From: Mycobacterium sp. 852014-52450_SCH5900713
GTDB taxonomy: Bacteria > Actinomycetota > Actinomycetes > Mycobacteriales > Mycobacteriaceae
Assembly: GCF_001667075.1 (NCBI RefSeq)
Contig: NZ_LZIL01000043.1
Location: forward strand, 62,001 to 126,000
Length of the DNA: 64,000 nucleotides
Reading direction: 5' to 3'
How positions within the stretch are numbered: position 1 is the first letter of the stretch; the number at the start of each line of letters is the position of its first letter. The notes under the pieces were generated by a model. It was not told the origin of the DNA, did no database searches, and was given only the letters and a program-made list of their open reading frames with translations. Both the position numbers and the translations under genes were made by a program. Shown here piece by piece: positions 44,147 through 54,130 of the stretch.

Positions 44147-47100
44147 GTGCGACAGCTTTCGCCGCTGCGGGTGATGTCGACAGGGCTCGGCGCCGCCGCG
44201 GGACTTGGCGAAGCGGTCGGCAGGCTGGCGACCGCCGGCCTCGACGTTGTCGCGCTGCCGGTCCGGGTGGGCGCGAGGGTGCTCTCGGGTGAGATCTCCC
44301 ACTCCACGCTGACGCGGCGGTGCGGGCGCGGCGACGGTCGCGTGTGGATCGAGGTGCGCGGCCTCGACGGCACGGGCGGTGCGGCACGTGGCCGCGCTGC
44401 GGTTGATGCGCTGCGGGCGCAACCCGGCGTCACGCAGGTCAGGCTGAACCGTCCGCTGTCGAGGGTGGTTGTCGACATCGACGCCGGGGCGTCGCTCGAC
44501 GCACTCTGCTCCGCGCTCGATTCCGCCGAAAATGCCGGCGGCGTAAGCCATTCCACGCGTGCCGAAAGCTTGCCCGGCGACGGGCTGTTGTTGGCCCATC
44601 GCAGCGCGATGGTGGCCGTCAACGCCGCCGGGTTCGCGGTCGCCGTTGCGGGCCGCGCGTTGCGGTTGCCGGCGGCCCCCATAGCCGTCGAGGCGGCGTC
44701 CGCGATCGCGAATTACCAACCGTGGCTGCGTCGTGTGCTCGAGGGCGGGATCGGCCCCGGCGCGACGGACACCGCGTTGTCGGTGTTCGGCACGGCCGCG
44801 CATGTGGTCACGCTGTCACCGGCGAAGCTCTCGGTCGACTTGGCGATGCAGGCGTTCAAGGCCGCCGAGTGCCGGGCCGCGGCGCGGGCATGGGCCCGTT
44901 ATGAGCCGGAGTTGGCCCGGCATGCCGACGAGCCGGAAGTGCACCGCTCCCTGCGCCCGGTTCCCCCACCGGCCGGTCCGATCGACCGTCATGGGCAGCG
45001 CGTGGCGTGGGTGCAGATGATCGGCGTCGGTCTGACCGGGGCCCTCACGCGCAACGTCACGATGGCGTCGAACGCCGCGCTCGCGGCCTCGCCGAAGGCG
45101 ATGCGCACCACCCATGAGGCGTTCGCGGCCACACTCGGGCGAGGTTTGGCGGACCACCACGCGGTGCTTCCGCTGCGGCCGGAAAGCCTGCGCAGGCTCG
45201 ACAAGGTCGACGCTCTGCTGGTCGATCCGCGCGTGCTGTGTGACGCTTCGATGCGGGTGGTTCGCGTCCGCGGCGCCCGCGACGACGACTTACTGACCGC
45301 CTGGACCCGCGCGCAGGATCTGCTCGACGACGCCCCGGCCCCGGGCTGGCACGGGATTCCCGCATCTCCCAACGACGACGATGGCGGCGGCGCGGTCGAG
45401 GCGCTCATCGCCCCGGCCCCACACCCTCTCGCGTCGGCGTTGATCACCCGCGCGCGCGACTCCGGCGCGCGCCTGGTGTCCGTTGACACCGACTTGCTCG
45501 GTGACCTGCGTCCCGCGTTCGACGACGTCCACCCTGTCGGCGACGGCGACATCGACGGCGCGCTCGCCGATGCGGTGTCCGCACTGCAACGCGACGGCCA
45601 CACCGTCGCGGTGCTGTCCTGTTCTGGTGCGCAAGCCCTTTCGGGCGCCGACGTGGCGCTGGGGATCAGGCCGGACGCGGATGCTGCTCCGCCCTGGACT
45701 GCCGACCTGATGCTCGACGACCTGGCCGGAGCGTGGCGGGTGCTGCACGCGCTACCGGCGGCCAGGAGGGCGAGCCAGCAGGGCATCGCGATCTCGGTGG
45801 GCGCATCGGCGCTGGGCGCGTTGTTCATGGTGCCCGGGGTGCGCCGGTTGCGCGGGCCCGGCCCGGTGACCGTCGGCGCGGTCGCGGGGCTGCTGTCGGG
45901 ATACCTGTTGGCGCTCGGCACGATTCGCACGCCCGTACCCAGGCCGGCGCCGGCGTTCGAGTGGCACGCGATGTCGGCCGAGCGGGCCCGCGAAGTGCTG
46001 GCGGCGCTGCGCGACCCCGGAGAACCCTCGGCCGCAACGGATTCCGCACAAGACGGCGCGGGGTTGCCCGCCGCCGCGTGGGAGTTCGCCAGGGCCGCCG
46101 TCGCCGAGTTGACCGGCGACCCGTTGACGCCAATCCTCGGATTGTGTTCGGCGGCCACCGCGGTGCTGGGGTCACCGACCGACGCGGTGCTGGTCGGCAC
46201 CGTGCTGACCGGGAACGCGCTGCTCTCGACGGCCCAACAGCTTCGCGCCGAGAACCGGCTGAACCGCCTGCTCGCTCAGCAGACCCCGCCGGCCCGCGTC
46301 CTCACCCAGGGGCCCGACGCCCCACGCGGCTACCGCGAAGTCGTCGTCGAACAGCTGCGGCCAGGCGACGTGATCGAGGTACGCAGCGACGAGGTGGTGC
46401 CCGCCGACGCACGGGTCATCGAGGCACACGACCTCGAGGTCGACGAATCGTCGCTGACCGGTGAATCCCTGTCAGTCCAGAAGCAGGTCGAGCCCACGCC
46501 CGGGGCCGAACTGGCCGAGCGCCGCTGCATGATCTACGCCGGAACCACCGTGGTGGCCGGCACCGCGGTCGCGCTGGTCACCGCCGTCGGGGCCGACACC
46601 CAGAGCCGCCGCGCGGCCGAACTGGCGTCCGGTGAACTGCCGACGGTCGGCCTGCACCATCAACTCAGCCACCTGATGAGCCGCGCGTTCCCGTTCAGCG
46701 CGGGCGGCGGCGTCCTGGTCGGCGCGCTCGGCCTGCTGCGCGCCGGCGGTCTGCGCCAAGCCCTCGGCAGCGCCATCGCGGTCGCCGTGGCGGCCGTCCC
46801 CGAGGGCATGCCACTGATGGCCACCCTCGCCCAATCCGCGTCGGCCCAGCGGCTGGGCGAATGCGGGGCGCTGGTGCGGGTCCCGCGCGCGGCCGAGGCG
46901 CTCGGTCGCGTCGAGGTGGTCTGCTTCGACAAGACCGGAACGCTGAGCGAGAACCGTCTTCGCGTCGCCGAGGTGCACCCGGTGGCGGGCCATTCCCACG
47001 ATGACATCCTGCGGTGCGCCGCCCAGGCCGCGCCGGCGGACGATGGCAATCCCCACGTCCATGCCACCGACGAAGCCATCATCAAGGCGGCGGAGGCGGT

Positions 47101-48631
47101 GGCGGGGTCCGGTTCACGACCCGAGCCCGACGCGCACCTGCCGTTCCGGTCCGGCAGGGCGTTCTCGGCCTCGGTGACGGGCACGCAGTTGACCATCAAG
47201 GGCGCACCGGAAGTGGTCTTGGCGGCGTGCCGGCAAGCGGGCCCGGAGGCGGAGGACGCGGTGACGGCCCTGACGACGGCCGGGCTGCGAACGATTGCGG
47301 TGGCCCAACGCCGCCTGACCGCGGCGCAGGCGCGATCGTTGCGGAAGGACCCCGACAGCATCACCGGATTGTGCGAGACGGGATTGACGCTCACCGGATT
47401 CCTGGGCCTGTCGGACACGCCTCGCCCCCAGGCGCCACGGTTGCTGGCGGACCTGGCCAAGCGGGGCGTGGCAATCCGGCTGATCACCGGCGACCACCCC
47501 GTCACCGCCACGGCCATCGCCCGCGAACTGGGGGTCGCGGTGAGCGCCGACCAGGCGATCACGGGGTCCGAATGGAACGCGCTGTCGCGCCACGATCAGC
47601 AGCGCGCGGTCTCCGAGCGGGTGATCTTCGCCAGGATGTCACCGGAGAACAAGGTGCAGGTCGTCCAGACGCTCGAGCGCGCCGGGCGGGTGTGCGCCAT
47701 GGTCGGCGACGGCGCCAACGACGCCGCGGCGATCCGGGCCGCAAGCGTCGGCGTCGGTGTGGTCGCCCGCGGCAGCGACTCCGCCCACACGACCGCCGAC
47801 CTCGTCCTGACCGACGGGCGCATCGAGACGCTGGTGGCCGCCATCGACGAGGGACGCCGACTGTGGCGCGGCGTCCAGGCGGCCGTGGCCGGCCTGCTAG
47901 GCGGCAACGCCGGCGAGGTGATTTTCTCGGTCCTCGGGACGGCCCTCACCGGCACTTCGCCGCTGAACACCAGGCAGCTGCTGCTGATCAACATGCTCAC
48001 CGACGCGTTGCCCGCGACCGCGGTCGCCGTCAGCACGCCCGCCGGGCCGGTGCAACGAGTCGGCCGCGGCATCGACGAACGCGCGCTTCGGCGAACCGTT
48101 GTCGCGCGGGGGACGCTCACCGCCACCGCCGCCACGACGGCCTGGGTGATGGCGTCGGTCACCGGCCTGCCCCAGCGCGCCTCCACCGTCGCGCTGATCT
48201 CGTTGGTCGCCGTCGAGCTTGGTCAGACCGTGGTCGACTCGCACGCGCCCCTGGTGCTCCTCACCGCAGCCGGCTCGTTCGCCGCATTCACCGCGATGAT
48301 CAGCACCCCGGGGATCAGCCAACTGCTGGGCTGCACACCGGTCGGTCCGGTGGGCTGGGCGCAGGGGCTGGGCACCGCGGCGGCCGCCGTGCTCGCCGTC
48401 GCCGCCACGAATCGGTTGCGGCCGGGTCGCGGGGACGAGGAGTCACCACTGACCGATGACCCGGAACTCGCCGAGCCCGCCCAGTCCGCCCCACCAGCAC
48501 CGCGGCACAACGCATCCCGGGCGCCGCATACCGCGGTCCTCGCGGCTCCCGCCAAGGCCGCCCGTGCACTGAAGTTGGTGGACCGACACCAGCATCGGAT
48601 TTCGGCGGAGGCCGTCACCGATAGCCCGTGA
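44147..48631 (+). CDS. Giant cation-transporting P-type ATPase (CtpH/CtpI type)
   Basis: A 1494-residue protein, about twice the normal P-type ATPase length. Phosphorylation motif CFDKTGTLSENR, actuator motif SSLTGES and hinge motif MVGDGANDAAA are clear in the C-terminal 850 or so residues, with membrane helices on both sides. The N-terminal 600 or so residues are an Ala-rich extension with two or three HMA-like or related repeats, as in CtpH and CtpI of M. tuberculosis. Its cation is unknown; family proposals include magnesium or calcium. GTG at 44147 follows AAAGGGG. Without close comparison CtpH and CtpI cannot be separated. Confidence 0.9.
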   Translation: MRQLSPLRVMSTGLGAAAGLGEAVGRLATAGLDVVALPVRVGARVLSGEISHSTLTRRCGRGDGRVWIEVRGLDGTGGAARGRAAVDALRAQPGVTQVRLNRPLSRVVVDIDAGASLDALCSALDSAENAGGVSHSTRAESLPGDGLLLAHRSAMVAVNAAGFAVAVAGRALRLPAAPIAVEAASAIANYQPWLRRVLEGGIGPGATDTALSVFGTAAHVVTLSPAKLSVDLAMQAFKAAECRAAARAWARYEPELARHADEPEVHRSLRPVPPPAGPIDRHGQRVAWVQMIGVGLTGALTRNVTMASNAALAASPKAMRTTHEAFAATLGRGLADHHAVLPLRPESLRRLDKVDALLVDPRVLCDASMRVVRVRGARDDDLLTAWTRAQDLLDDAPAPGWHGIPASPNDDDGGGAVEALIAPAPHPLASALITRARDSGARLVSVDTDLLGDLRPAFDDVHPVGDGDIDGALADAVSALQRDGHTVAVLSCSGAQALSGADVALGIRPDADAAPPWTADLMLDDLAGAWRVLHALPAARRASQQGIAISVGASALGALFMVPGVRRLRGPGPVTVGAVAGLLSGYLLALGTIRTPVPRPAPAFEWHAMSAERAREVLAALRDPGEPSAATDSAQDGAGLPAAAWEFARAAVAELTGDPLTPILGLCSAATAVLGSPTDAVLVGTVLTGNALLSTAQQLRAENRLNRLLAQQTPPARVLTQGPDAPRGYREVVVEQLRPGDVIEVRSDEVVPADARVIEAHDLEVDESSLTGESLSVQKQVEPTPGAELAERRCMIYAGTTVVAGTAVALVTAVGADTQSRRAAELASGELPTVGLHHQLSHLMSRAFPFSAGGGVLVGALGLLRAGGLRQALGSAIAVAVAAVPEGMPLMATLAQSASAQRLGECGALVRVPRAAEALGRVEVVCFDKTGTLSENRLRVAEVHPVAGHSHDDILRCAAQAAPADDGNPHVHATDEAIIKAAEAVAGSGSRPEPDAHLPFRSGRAFSASVTGTQLTIKGAPEVVLAACRQAGPEAEDAVTALTTAGLRTIAVAQRRLTAAQARSLRKDPDSITGLCETGLTLTGFLGLSDTPRPQAPRLLADLAKRGVAIRLITGDHPVTATAIARELGVAVSADQAITGSEWNALSRHDQQRAVSERVIFARMSPENKVQVVQTLERAGRVCAMVGDGANDAAAIRAASVGVGVVARGSDSAHTTADLVLTDGRIETLVAAIDEGRRLWRGVQAAVAGLLGGNAGEVIFSVLGTALTGTSPLNTRQLLLINMLTDALPATAVAVSTPAGPVQRVGRGIDERALRRTVVARGTLTATAATTAWVMASVTGLPQRASTVALISLVAVELGQTVVDSHAPLVLLTAAGSFAAFTAMISTPGISQLLGCTPVGPVGWAQGLGTAAAAVLAVAATNRLRPGRGDEESPLTDDPELAEPAQSAPPAPRHNASRAPHTAVLAAPAKAARALKLVDRHQHRISAEAVTDSP

Positions 48632-48636
48632 GTCCA

Positions 48637-49305
48637 TCAGTCGTGGGCACCGCGCGGCTTGATGAACACACCTTCCGCGCCGACCGTGAGCCCTTGGCTA
48701 TCGGTGATCTGCCCCTTCGCGAAGGTCTTCACGCCCTCGACGCGCTCGACCCACGCTTCTGCCCGCACCAGACCCAACGGGGTCCCCCGCACATAGCGCA
48801 GCGTGAGCGTGCCGGTGTAGGCCGGTCGGCCGGGTTCGTGCGCGGTCGCGCCCAGGACGTGGTCGAGGACCAACGCGCACACTCCGCCATGGACATGTCC
48901 CGGAGGTCCTTCGTAGGCGGCGCCGAGGGTGATCTCGGTCCACACGGCGCCACCGGCGTCGCGGTGAATCACCAGCGGAGGTGCGATCGGGTTGCGTACG
49001 CCGATCACGACGTTGCCGGAAGCCACGGGTTGGCCGTCGAACGGATGGCGAACACCGAACGATCCCGGCATCAGGCTTTCGCTCAATTGCTCTATCGCGC
49101 AATCGATGTGCGTCTTCGCGGCCGCAACGGTACCGGTGTCGGCCTCGGTGCGGATGGTCGCGTCGATCAGCCGGCGAACGGACTGGGTGAGCGCTTCATA
49201 CGCCGGTGCGCCGCTGTCATCGTTGCCCTTCATCCCTGCCAGCCCTTGCTGCGCGAAGCGTGCGGTTTTGGCGAGCACGGATGATCGCGCCACCCCCACG
49301 AGCAT
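48637..49305 (-). CDS. PaaI/THEM-type thioesterase (hotdog fold)
   Basis: A 222-residue thioesterase-like protein. The hotdog motif GHVHGGVCALVLDHVLGATA is the conserved active-site region, followed by YTGTLTLRYVRGTPLGLV. Such enzymes hydrolyse acyl-CoA thioesters. It ends 5 bp from the P-type ATPase stop, convergent. An ATG at 49233 (24 codons later) is also possible. It is 25 bp from the stop of the SDR gene and on the same strand, so it may be in the BVMO-SDR operon. Confidence 0.85.
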   Translation of the reverse strand: MLVGVARSSVLAKTARFAQQGLAGMKGNDDSGAPAYEALTQSVRRLIDATIRTEADTGTVAAAKTHIDCAIEQLSESLMPGSFGVRHPFDGQPVASGNVVIGVRNPIAPPLVIHRDAGGAVWTEITLGAAYEGPPGHVHGGVCALVLDHVLGATAHEPGRPAYTGTLTLRYVRGTPLGLVRAEAWVERVEGVKTFAKGQITDSQGLTVGAEGVFIKPRGAHD

Positions 49306-49330
49306 GGAGACCGCTCATCCGGTCCGCCGC

Positions 49331-50131
49331 TCATGTCGCCTTCTGCGAGAGGCCGGCGTCCACGACGAGCTGCGTGCCCGTGATGTAGCGGGCCTCCTCG
49401 GAGGCCAGGAACACCGCCACATTGGCGATGTCGACGGGCTCTACCCACGGCACCGGCAGCAGGTTGCGCGCCCGCAGCACTTCCGCGGCGTCCGCGGCGG
49501 TCGGGTTTTCGAGATCCGGGCGTAAGCGCCGAAACATCTTGTCGTTGAGCACCATCGGAGTCGCGACCGGCCCGGGATGAACAGTGTTGACCCGGATGCT
49601 CGACGGCCCGAGCTCGTTCGCCAGGGTGCGCGCCAAACCCACCACCGCGTGTTTGCTCGCCGTGTAATGCGCGGTATTGGGCGTCCCGCGAAGACCATTG
49701 GTCGAACTGATGATCACGATGGCGCCGCCTTCGCCCATGTGCGGTACACCGGCCTTGACCGTGTGCCATACGCCGGTCAGGTTGATGTCGAGCGTGCGCT
49801 GCCAGTCCCGGGGGTCGAGTTCCCATGTCCGGCCACCGGCAAGGTGAATTCCGGCATTCGCGACGACGATGTCGAGGCGTCCCAGTCCCGCGACGCCGTT
49901 GGCTACGGCGCCCGTTACAGCCTCCAAATGACTCACGTCGGCAACACCCGTCACGCAGCGTCGCCCGCGGTTTTCGACATCCCTTGCGGTGTCAAGCAAC
50001 TCGTCGCTCGCCGCGGTGGCATCGAGCGCGATCACATCTGCGCCCTCGTCGGCGAAGCGTTGACAATGCACCCGTCCCGTGCCCCTGGCCGCGCCGGTGA
50101 CCAGCACTACCTTGCCAAGCAGTCTCTTCAT
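49331..50131 (-). CDS. Short-chain dehydrogenase/reductase coupled to BVMO (mycofactocin-type features)
   Basis: A 266-residue SDR. The cofactor motif VTGAARGTGRVHCQRFADEG, NAG, the SS motif IISSTNG and catalytic Y-x-x-x-K in HYTASKH are present, as is DPRDWQRTLDINLTGVWHTV. It resembles the mycofactocin-type SDR at the left end of the window but with a shorter insertion. Its start overlaps the BVMO stop by 4 bp (ATGA). It may make the ketone the BVMO uses, from the alcohol, or oxidise an alcohol freed after ester cleavage. Confidence 0.9.
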   Translation of the reverse strand: MKRLLGKVVLVTGAARGTGRVHCQRFADEGADVIALDATAASDELLDTARDVENRGRRCVTGVADVSHLEAVTGAVANGVAGLGRLDIVVANAGIHLAGGRTWELDPRDWQRTLDINLTGVWHTVKAGVPHMGEGGAIVIISSTNGLRGTPNTAHYTASKHAVVGLARTLANELGPSSIRVNTVHPGPVATPMVLNDKMFRRLRPDLENPTAADAAEVLRARNLLPVPWVEPVDIANVAVFLASEEARYITGTQLVVDAGLSQKAT

Positions 50132-51738
50132 CGCGGCATCTTAACCAGATCGAAGCCCGGGTAACCGGCCTTAGCCACCTCGTCGCAGATGTCGTTATAT
50201 GTTGCGAAGCCACCGACGAACAACATGAATCCCTTTGGCTTTCCGGGCACGTTGGCGCCCATGTACCAGGACTCCGCCTTGGTGAACAGCGTGGCCTCGG
50301 CGAGGCGGGCGCATTCGGCCCCCCAGCCGTCGACGGCATCGCGGGTCGCCTCGATCGCGGCCAACCCGTGGCCATCGAGGTAGACAATGGTTGCGGCGAT
50401 CCAATTCACCTGCGCCTCGGCGTGCAGCACCATGTTCGCCAGCACGGCGGGCGCCCCGGGACCGGAGATCAGGAACAGGTTGGGAAATCCGTCGACGCTC
50501 AGCCCCAGGTAGGTGCGCGGCCCCTGTGCCCAGTCGTCCCGCAACCGACGACCGCCGCGTCCGATGATGTCGATCTTGGCCAGCGCACCGGTGAGAGCGT
50601 CGAAACCCGTTGCCAGCACGATCATGTCGACGTCGTAGTGCGCGTCGACGGTTCTGATCCCAGCGGTGTCCACGCATTCGATCGGTGTGTCGCGGACACT
50701 GATGAGTGACACGTTCGGCCGGTTGAAGGTGCTGAAGTAGTTGCTGTCGGTGCAGATCCGTTTCGTGCCGATCGGGTGATCGTTGGGGATAAGCAAGTCC
50801 GCCAGCGCGGGGTCGTCGATGACCGCGCGCACCTTCTCCTCGTAGAACTTTCGGGCCTCGTCGTTGGCGGTCAAGTCGGTCATCTGGTCGGGGAACGTCT
50901 TCGAGAACAGCACACCGCCCAGCTGCCAACGCTTGTCGAACGCCACCCGACGTTCCTCCGGCGTGAATTCCATCGTCGGCTTCGGCGCCGTGATGTGTGG
51001 TGACCCGCCGCTGCTGCGCCACGAGAGCCGCCGCCGTTCTGCGTAGTTCGCCTTGATGTCATCGAGTTCCCGTTCGCTCAACGGCTTGTTGCCGGCCGGG
51101 ACACTGTAGTTGGGCGTGCGCTGGAAGACAAAGAGATGCTTGGCGTGTTCGGCGATGATCGGAATCGATTGAATGCCAGACGAACCGGTGCCGATAACGG
51201 CGACCCGCTTTCCGGTGAAATCGACGGGATGCTGTGGCCACGCGGCGGTGTGATAGATCTCGCCCGCGAACGAATCGAGGCCGTGGAAGTTCGGGGTCAA
51301 CGCGGCTGACAGCGGACCGGTCGCCATCAGGCAGAACCGGGCGGACAGCACGTCATCGCCGTCGGTGGTGACCAGCCAGCGCAGCGTAGTTTCGTCGAGC
51401 GCCGCGGACACGACGCGGGCGCGGAATGTGATGTCGCGGCGCAGGTCGAGATTGTCGGCCACCCAGTTCAGGTAGGCGAGAATCTCCGCCTGGGTGGCGT
51501 ACTTCTCGGTCCAGTTCCACTCTTGCTGCAGTTCATCGGAGAACGAATAGCAGTAATCGACGCTTTCGACGTCACAGCGCGCCCCCGGGTATCGGTTGTA
51601 GTACCAGGTGCCTCCCAGCTCTGGCGCCGCCTCCAGGACCCGCACGGACAATCCCTGACTGCGGAGCTTGTGCAGGGCGTAGAGGCCGGCGAACCCGGCG
51701 CCGACCACGACAACGTCGACCAGCTCCGCGCTATTCAC
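50128..51738 (-). CDS. Baeyer-Villiger monooxygenase (cyclohexanone monooxygenase type)
   Basis: A 536-residue type I BVMO. FAD motif VVVGAGFAGLYALH, GGTWYYNRYPGARCDVE, the complete fingerprint FAGEIYHTAAWP with its histidine, the NADPH motif VIGTGSSGIQ and ATGFDALTGAL are seen. It inserts oxygen next to a ketone using NADPH. The start is uncertain: GTG at 51738 was chosen since the FAD motif is then 8 residues in; starts at 51822 or 51879 would add an N-terminal extension. Coupled to an SDR. It is divergent from the HsaA-like gene. Confidence 0.92.
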   Translation of the reverse strand: MNSAELVDVVVVGAGFAGLYALHKLRSQGLSVRVLEAAPELGGTWYYNRYPGARCDVESVDYCYSFSDELQQEWNWTEKYATQAEILAYLNWVADNLDLRRDITFRARVVSAALDETTLRWLVTTDGDDVLSARFCLMATGPLSAALTPNFHGLDSFAGEIYHTAAWPQHPVDFTGKRVAVIGTGSSGIQSIPIIAEHAKHLFVFQRTPNYSVPAGNKPLSERELDDIKANYAERRRLSWRSSGGSPHITAPKPTMEFTPEERRVAFDKRWQLGGVLFSKTFPDQMTDLTANDEARKFYEEKVRAVIDDPALADLLIPNDHPIGTKRICTDSNYFSTFNRPNVSLISVRDTPIECVDTAGIRTVDAHYDVDMIVLATGFDALTGALAKIDIIGRGGRRLRDDWAQGPRTYLGLSVDGFPNLFLISGPGAPAVLANMVLHAEAQVNWIAATIVYLDGHGLAAIEATRDAVDGWGAECARLAEATLFTKAESWYMGANVPGKPKGFMLFVGGFATYNDICDEVAKAGYPGFDLVKMPR

Positions 51739-51921
51739 AGGCGCCGACGGTATGTCCTGCCACCTCGACCGCCGGGGCCGGATCCCGGTGACCGGACACT
51801 GCGGTGACGTTGTCCCGGCCATCGGCCGCTCGTCGGCGCGCACGGCAACCTGGAGCCGGCTGGACGGCCCGGTTCCCATGTGCAGACCCGGCCGGTGAGC
51901 GGCGCATCGTCAGTTGAATTC

Positions 51922-51943
51922 TGAGCGCTTTTGCTTCCGCTCA
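51922..51943. promoter_or_regulatory. Inverted repeat in the divergent BVMO/HsaA-like promoter region
   Basis: TGAGCG (51922-51927) and CGCTCA (51938-51943) form a 6-bp inverted repeat with a 10-base spacer, between the BVMO and the HsaA-like genes. It could be an operator shared by both. The support is only its symmetry and place. Confidence 0.3.
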
Positions 51944-52015
51944 TCGGGAACGGCTTCGGCTGCGGCACGAACTGCGGTAGACCATTACTAAGCCTCCAGA
52001 CGTAAGGACACCAAC

Positions 52016-53200
52016 ATGAGCGAACGGGTACTCGACCGGGTCGTGGCGATGGCGGATCAGTTGCGCGACCAGGCCCCCGAGGCCGAGCGGATCGGCCGAC
52101 TCACCGACGACACGGTCAAGCTGATGAAGGGCGCCGGCCTGATCCGGCTACTGCAGACCAAGCAGTACCAAGGGTTCGAGGTCCACCCCCGCGAGTTCGC
52201 CGAGACGACGATGGCGACCGCGGCGCTGGACCCGGCGGCCGGCTGGATCGTCGGCGTTGTCGGTGTGCACCCCTATCAGTTGGCGTACGCCGACCCGAAG
52301 GTCGCGGCCGAAATCTGGGCCGACGACGTCGACACGTGGATGGCCTCGCCGTACGCACCGCAGGGGGTGGCCAAGCCCGTCGACGGTGGCTACATCTTCA
52401 ACGGCCGCTGGCAGTTCAGCTCGGGCACCGACCACTGTGACTGGATCATCCTGGGCGCGATGCTGGGCGACGACAAGGGCATTCCCATCATGCCGCCGCA
52501 GATGCTGCACATGATCCTGCCGCGCAGGGACTACGAGATCGTCGAGGACTCGTGGAACGTGGTGGGGCTGCGCGGAACCGGCTCCAAGGACGTCATCGTC
52601 AAGGATGCGTTCGTCCCGTCCTACCGGACGATGGACGCGACGAAGGTGATGGACGGCACCGCCCAGCGCGAGGCCGGCATGACCGAACCGCTCTATCTGA
52701 TGCCGTGGTCGACGATGTTCCCGCTGGGCATCTCGGCGGCCACGATCGGCATCGCCGAAGGGGCCCTGGCCGCGCACCTGGATTACCAGCGCGAGCGCGT
52801 CGGCGCCACCGGAACCGCGATCAAGGACGACCCCTACGTCATGTTCGCCATCGGCGAGGCGGCCGCGGACATCAACGCCGCCCGCCAGGAACTCCTGGCC
52901 AACGCCGACCGCATCTACGACATGGTCGCCGCGGGCAAGGAGGTGTCGTTCGCCGACCGCGCGGCCGGTCGGCGCACCCAGATCCGCGCGGTGTGGCGCG
53001 CGGTGGCCGCGGTCGACGAGATCTTCGCCCGCTCGGGCGGCAACGCGGCCCGGATGGACAAGCCGCTGCAACGGTATTGGCGCGACATGCACGTCGGCCA
53101 GCTGCACGCCATCCACATGCCGGGCACCACCTATCACGCGTCGGCGCTGAGTTCGTTGGGTATCGATCCGCCCGAGGGCCCCCTGCGGGCTTTGATCTAG
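52016..53200 (+). CDS. HsaA-like flavin-dependent monooxygenase (acyl-CoA dehydrogenase fold)
   Basis: A 394-residue two-component monooxygenase, the same length as M. tuberculosis HsaA. Family parts include GVHPYQLAYADPKVAAEIW, NGRWQFSSGTDHCDWII, and VVGLRGTGSKDVIVKDAFVP. HsaA hydroxylates a phenolic steroid intermediate (3-HSA) using FMNH2 from the reductase HsaB (family knowledge). No HsaB-like reductase gene is in the window. The start ATG follows AAGGACACCAAC. It is first in a plus-strand set with an extradiol dioxygenase and a flavoprotein, so its product would be a catechol. Confidence 0.9.
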   Translation: MSERVLDRVVAMADQLRDQAPEAERIGRLTDDTVKLMKGAGLIRLLQTKQYQGFEVHPREFAETTMATAALDPAAGWIVGVVGVHPYQLAYADPKVAAEIWADDVDTWMASPYAPQGVAKPVDGGYIFNGRWQFSSGTDHCDWIILGAMLGDDKGIPIMPPQMLHMILPRRDYEIVEDSWNVVGLRGTGSKDVIVKDAFVPSYRTMDATKVMDGTAQREAGMTEPLYLMPWSTMFPLGISAATIGIAEGALAAHLDYQRERVGATGTAIKDDPYVMFAIGEAAADINAARQELLANADRIYDMVAAGKEVSFADRAAGRRTQIRAVWRAVAAVDEIFARSGGNAARMDKPLQRYWRDMHVGQLHAIHMPGTTYHASALSSLGIDPPEGPLRALI

Positions 53201-53209
53201 GAGAGCACG

Positions 53210-54130
53210 TTGACCGATCTGAAAAGCCTGGGCTACATCACGATTTCAACGAACGACATCGACCGCTGGCGGCAATTCGCCTTCGGGGTACTGGGTTTCG
53301 CCGAGGGCTCCCCTAGTTTTAGAGGCCCCGACCCCGAGGCGCTGTACCTGCGGATGGACGAGCGCGCCGCCAGGCTCATCGTGGTGCCCGGTGAGACCGA
53401 CCGGGTGCTGACGATCGGCTGGGAGGTGCGTGACCGCCCGGGGCTGCAACGGGTCAAGGCGACCCTGGACGCCGCCGGGACCCCGTTCAAGCAGCTGTCC
53501 ACCGACGAGGCCGAGGCCCGCCGCGTGGAAGAGGTCATTACCTTCGAGGACCCCGCCGGCACCACCCTCGAGGTGTTCCATGGTGCGGTGCTCGACCACA
53601 GCCCCGTCGTCACCCCGTTCGGCGCGAAATTCGTCACCGGCGACCAGGGCATGGGCCACGTCGTGGTGCCGGCGATGGACCCGAACGGGCTGTTCGACTT
53701 CTACACCGAGGTGCTCGGTTTCCGCGCCCGCGGCGCGTTCCGTGTGCCGCTGCCGAAAGAGTTTGGGCCCGTGCGGGTTCGCTTCCTGGGCATCAACGAA
53801 CGACACCACAGCCTGGCGATCGTGCCGGCCGCACATCAGCGCGACCCGCGCCTGGTGCACATCATGGTGGAGGTCGACAGCCTGGACGCCGTCGGGCAGG
53901 CGCTGGACCGGGTGAACGCCGAGGGCTTCCAGTTGTCCTCCACGCTGGGCCGACACACCAACGACAAGATGATCTCGTTCTACGTGCGTGCCCCCGGCGA
54001 CTGGGACATCGAGTTCGGCACCGACGGCATGCGTGTCGACGAAAGATATTACACCGCAGAGGAAATCACCGCCGACAGCTACTGGGGTCATCAGTGGATC
54101 GGCGAAATGCCCGCGGCCATGCGGTTATGA
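53210..54130 (+). CDS. Extradiol ring-cleavage dioxygenase (HsaC/BphC-like, VOC fold)
   Basis: A 306-residue type I extradiol dioxygenase with two VOC domains. The iron ligands are H150 (MGHVVV), H217 (LVHIMVEV) and E268 (WDIEFG). Other conserved active-site residues are H200, H249 and Y258. It cleaves a catechol next to its hydroxyls. It starts with TTG at 53210 (AGGAGA upstream) and lies 9 bp after the HsaA-like gene; its stop overlaps the next ATG. The natural catechol is unknown. Confidence 0.92.
   Translation: MTDLKSLGYITISTNDIDRWRQFAFGVLGFAEGSPSFRGPDPEALYLRMDERAARLIVVPGETDRVLTIGWEVRDRPGLQRVKATLDAAGTPFKQLSTDEAEARRVEEVITFEDPAGTTLEVFHGAVLDHSPVVTPFGAKFVTGDQGMGHVVVPAMDPNGLFDFYTEVLGFRARGAFRVPLPKEFGPVRVRFLGINERHHSLAIVPAAHQRDPRLVHIMVEVDSLDAVGQALDRVNAEGFQLSSTLGRHTNDKMISFYVRAPGDWDIEFGTDGMRVDERYYTAEEITADSYWGHQWIGEMPAAMRL

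Noticed and set aside
47014..48459. A 481-codon plus-strand ORF within the P-type ATPase gene
   Set aside because: It lies in another frame of the ATPase, whose DKTGT and GDGAND motifs are intact.
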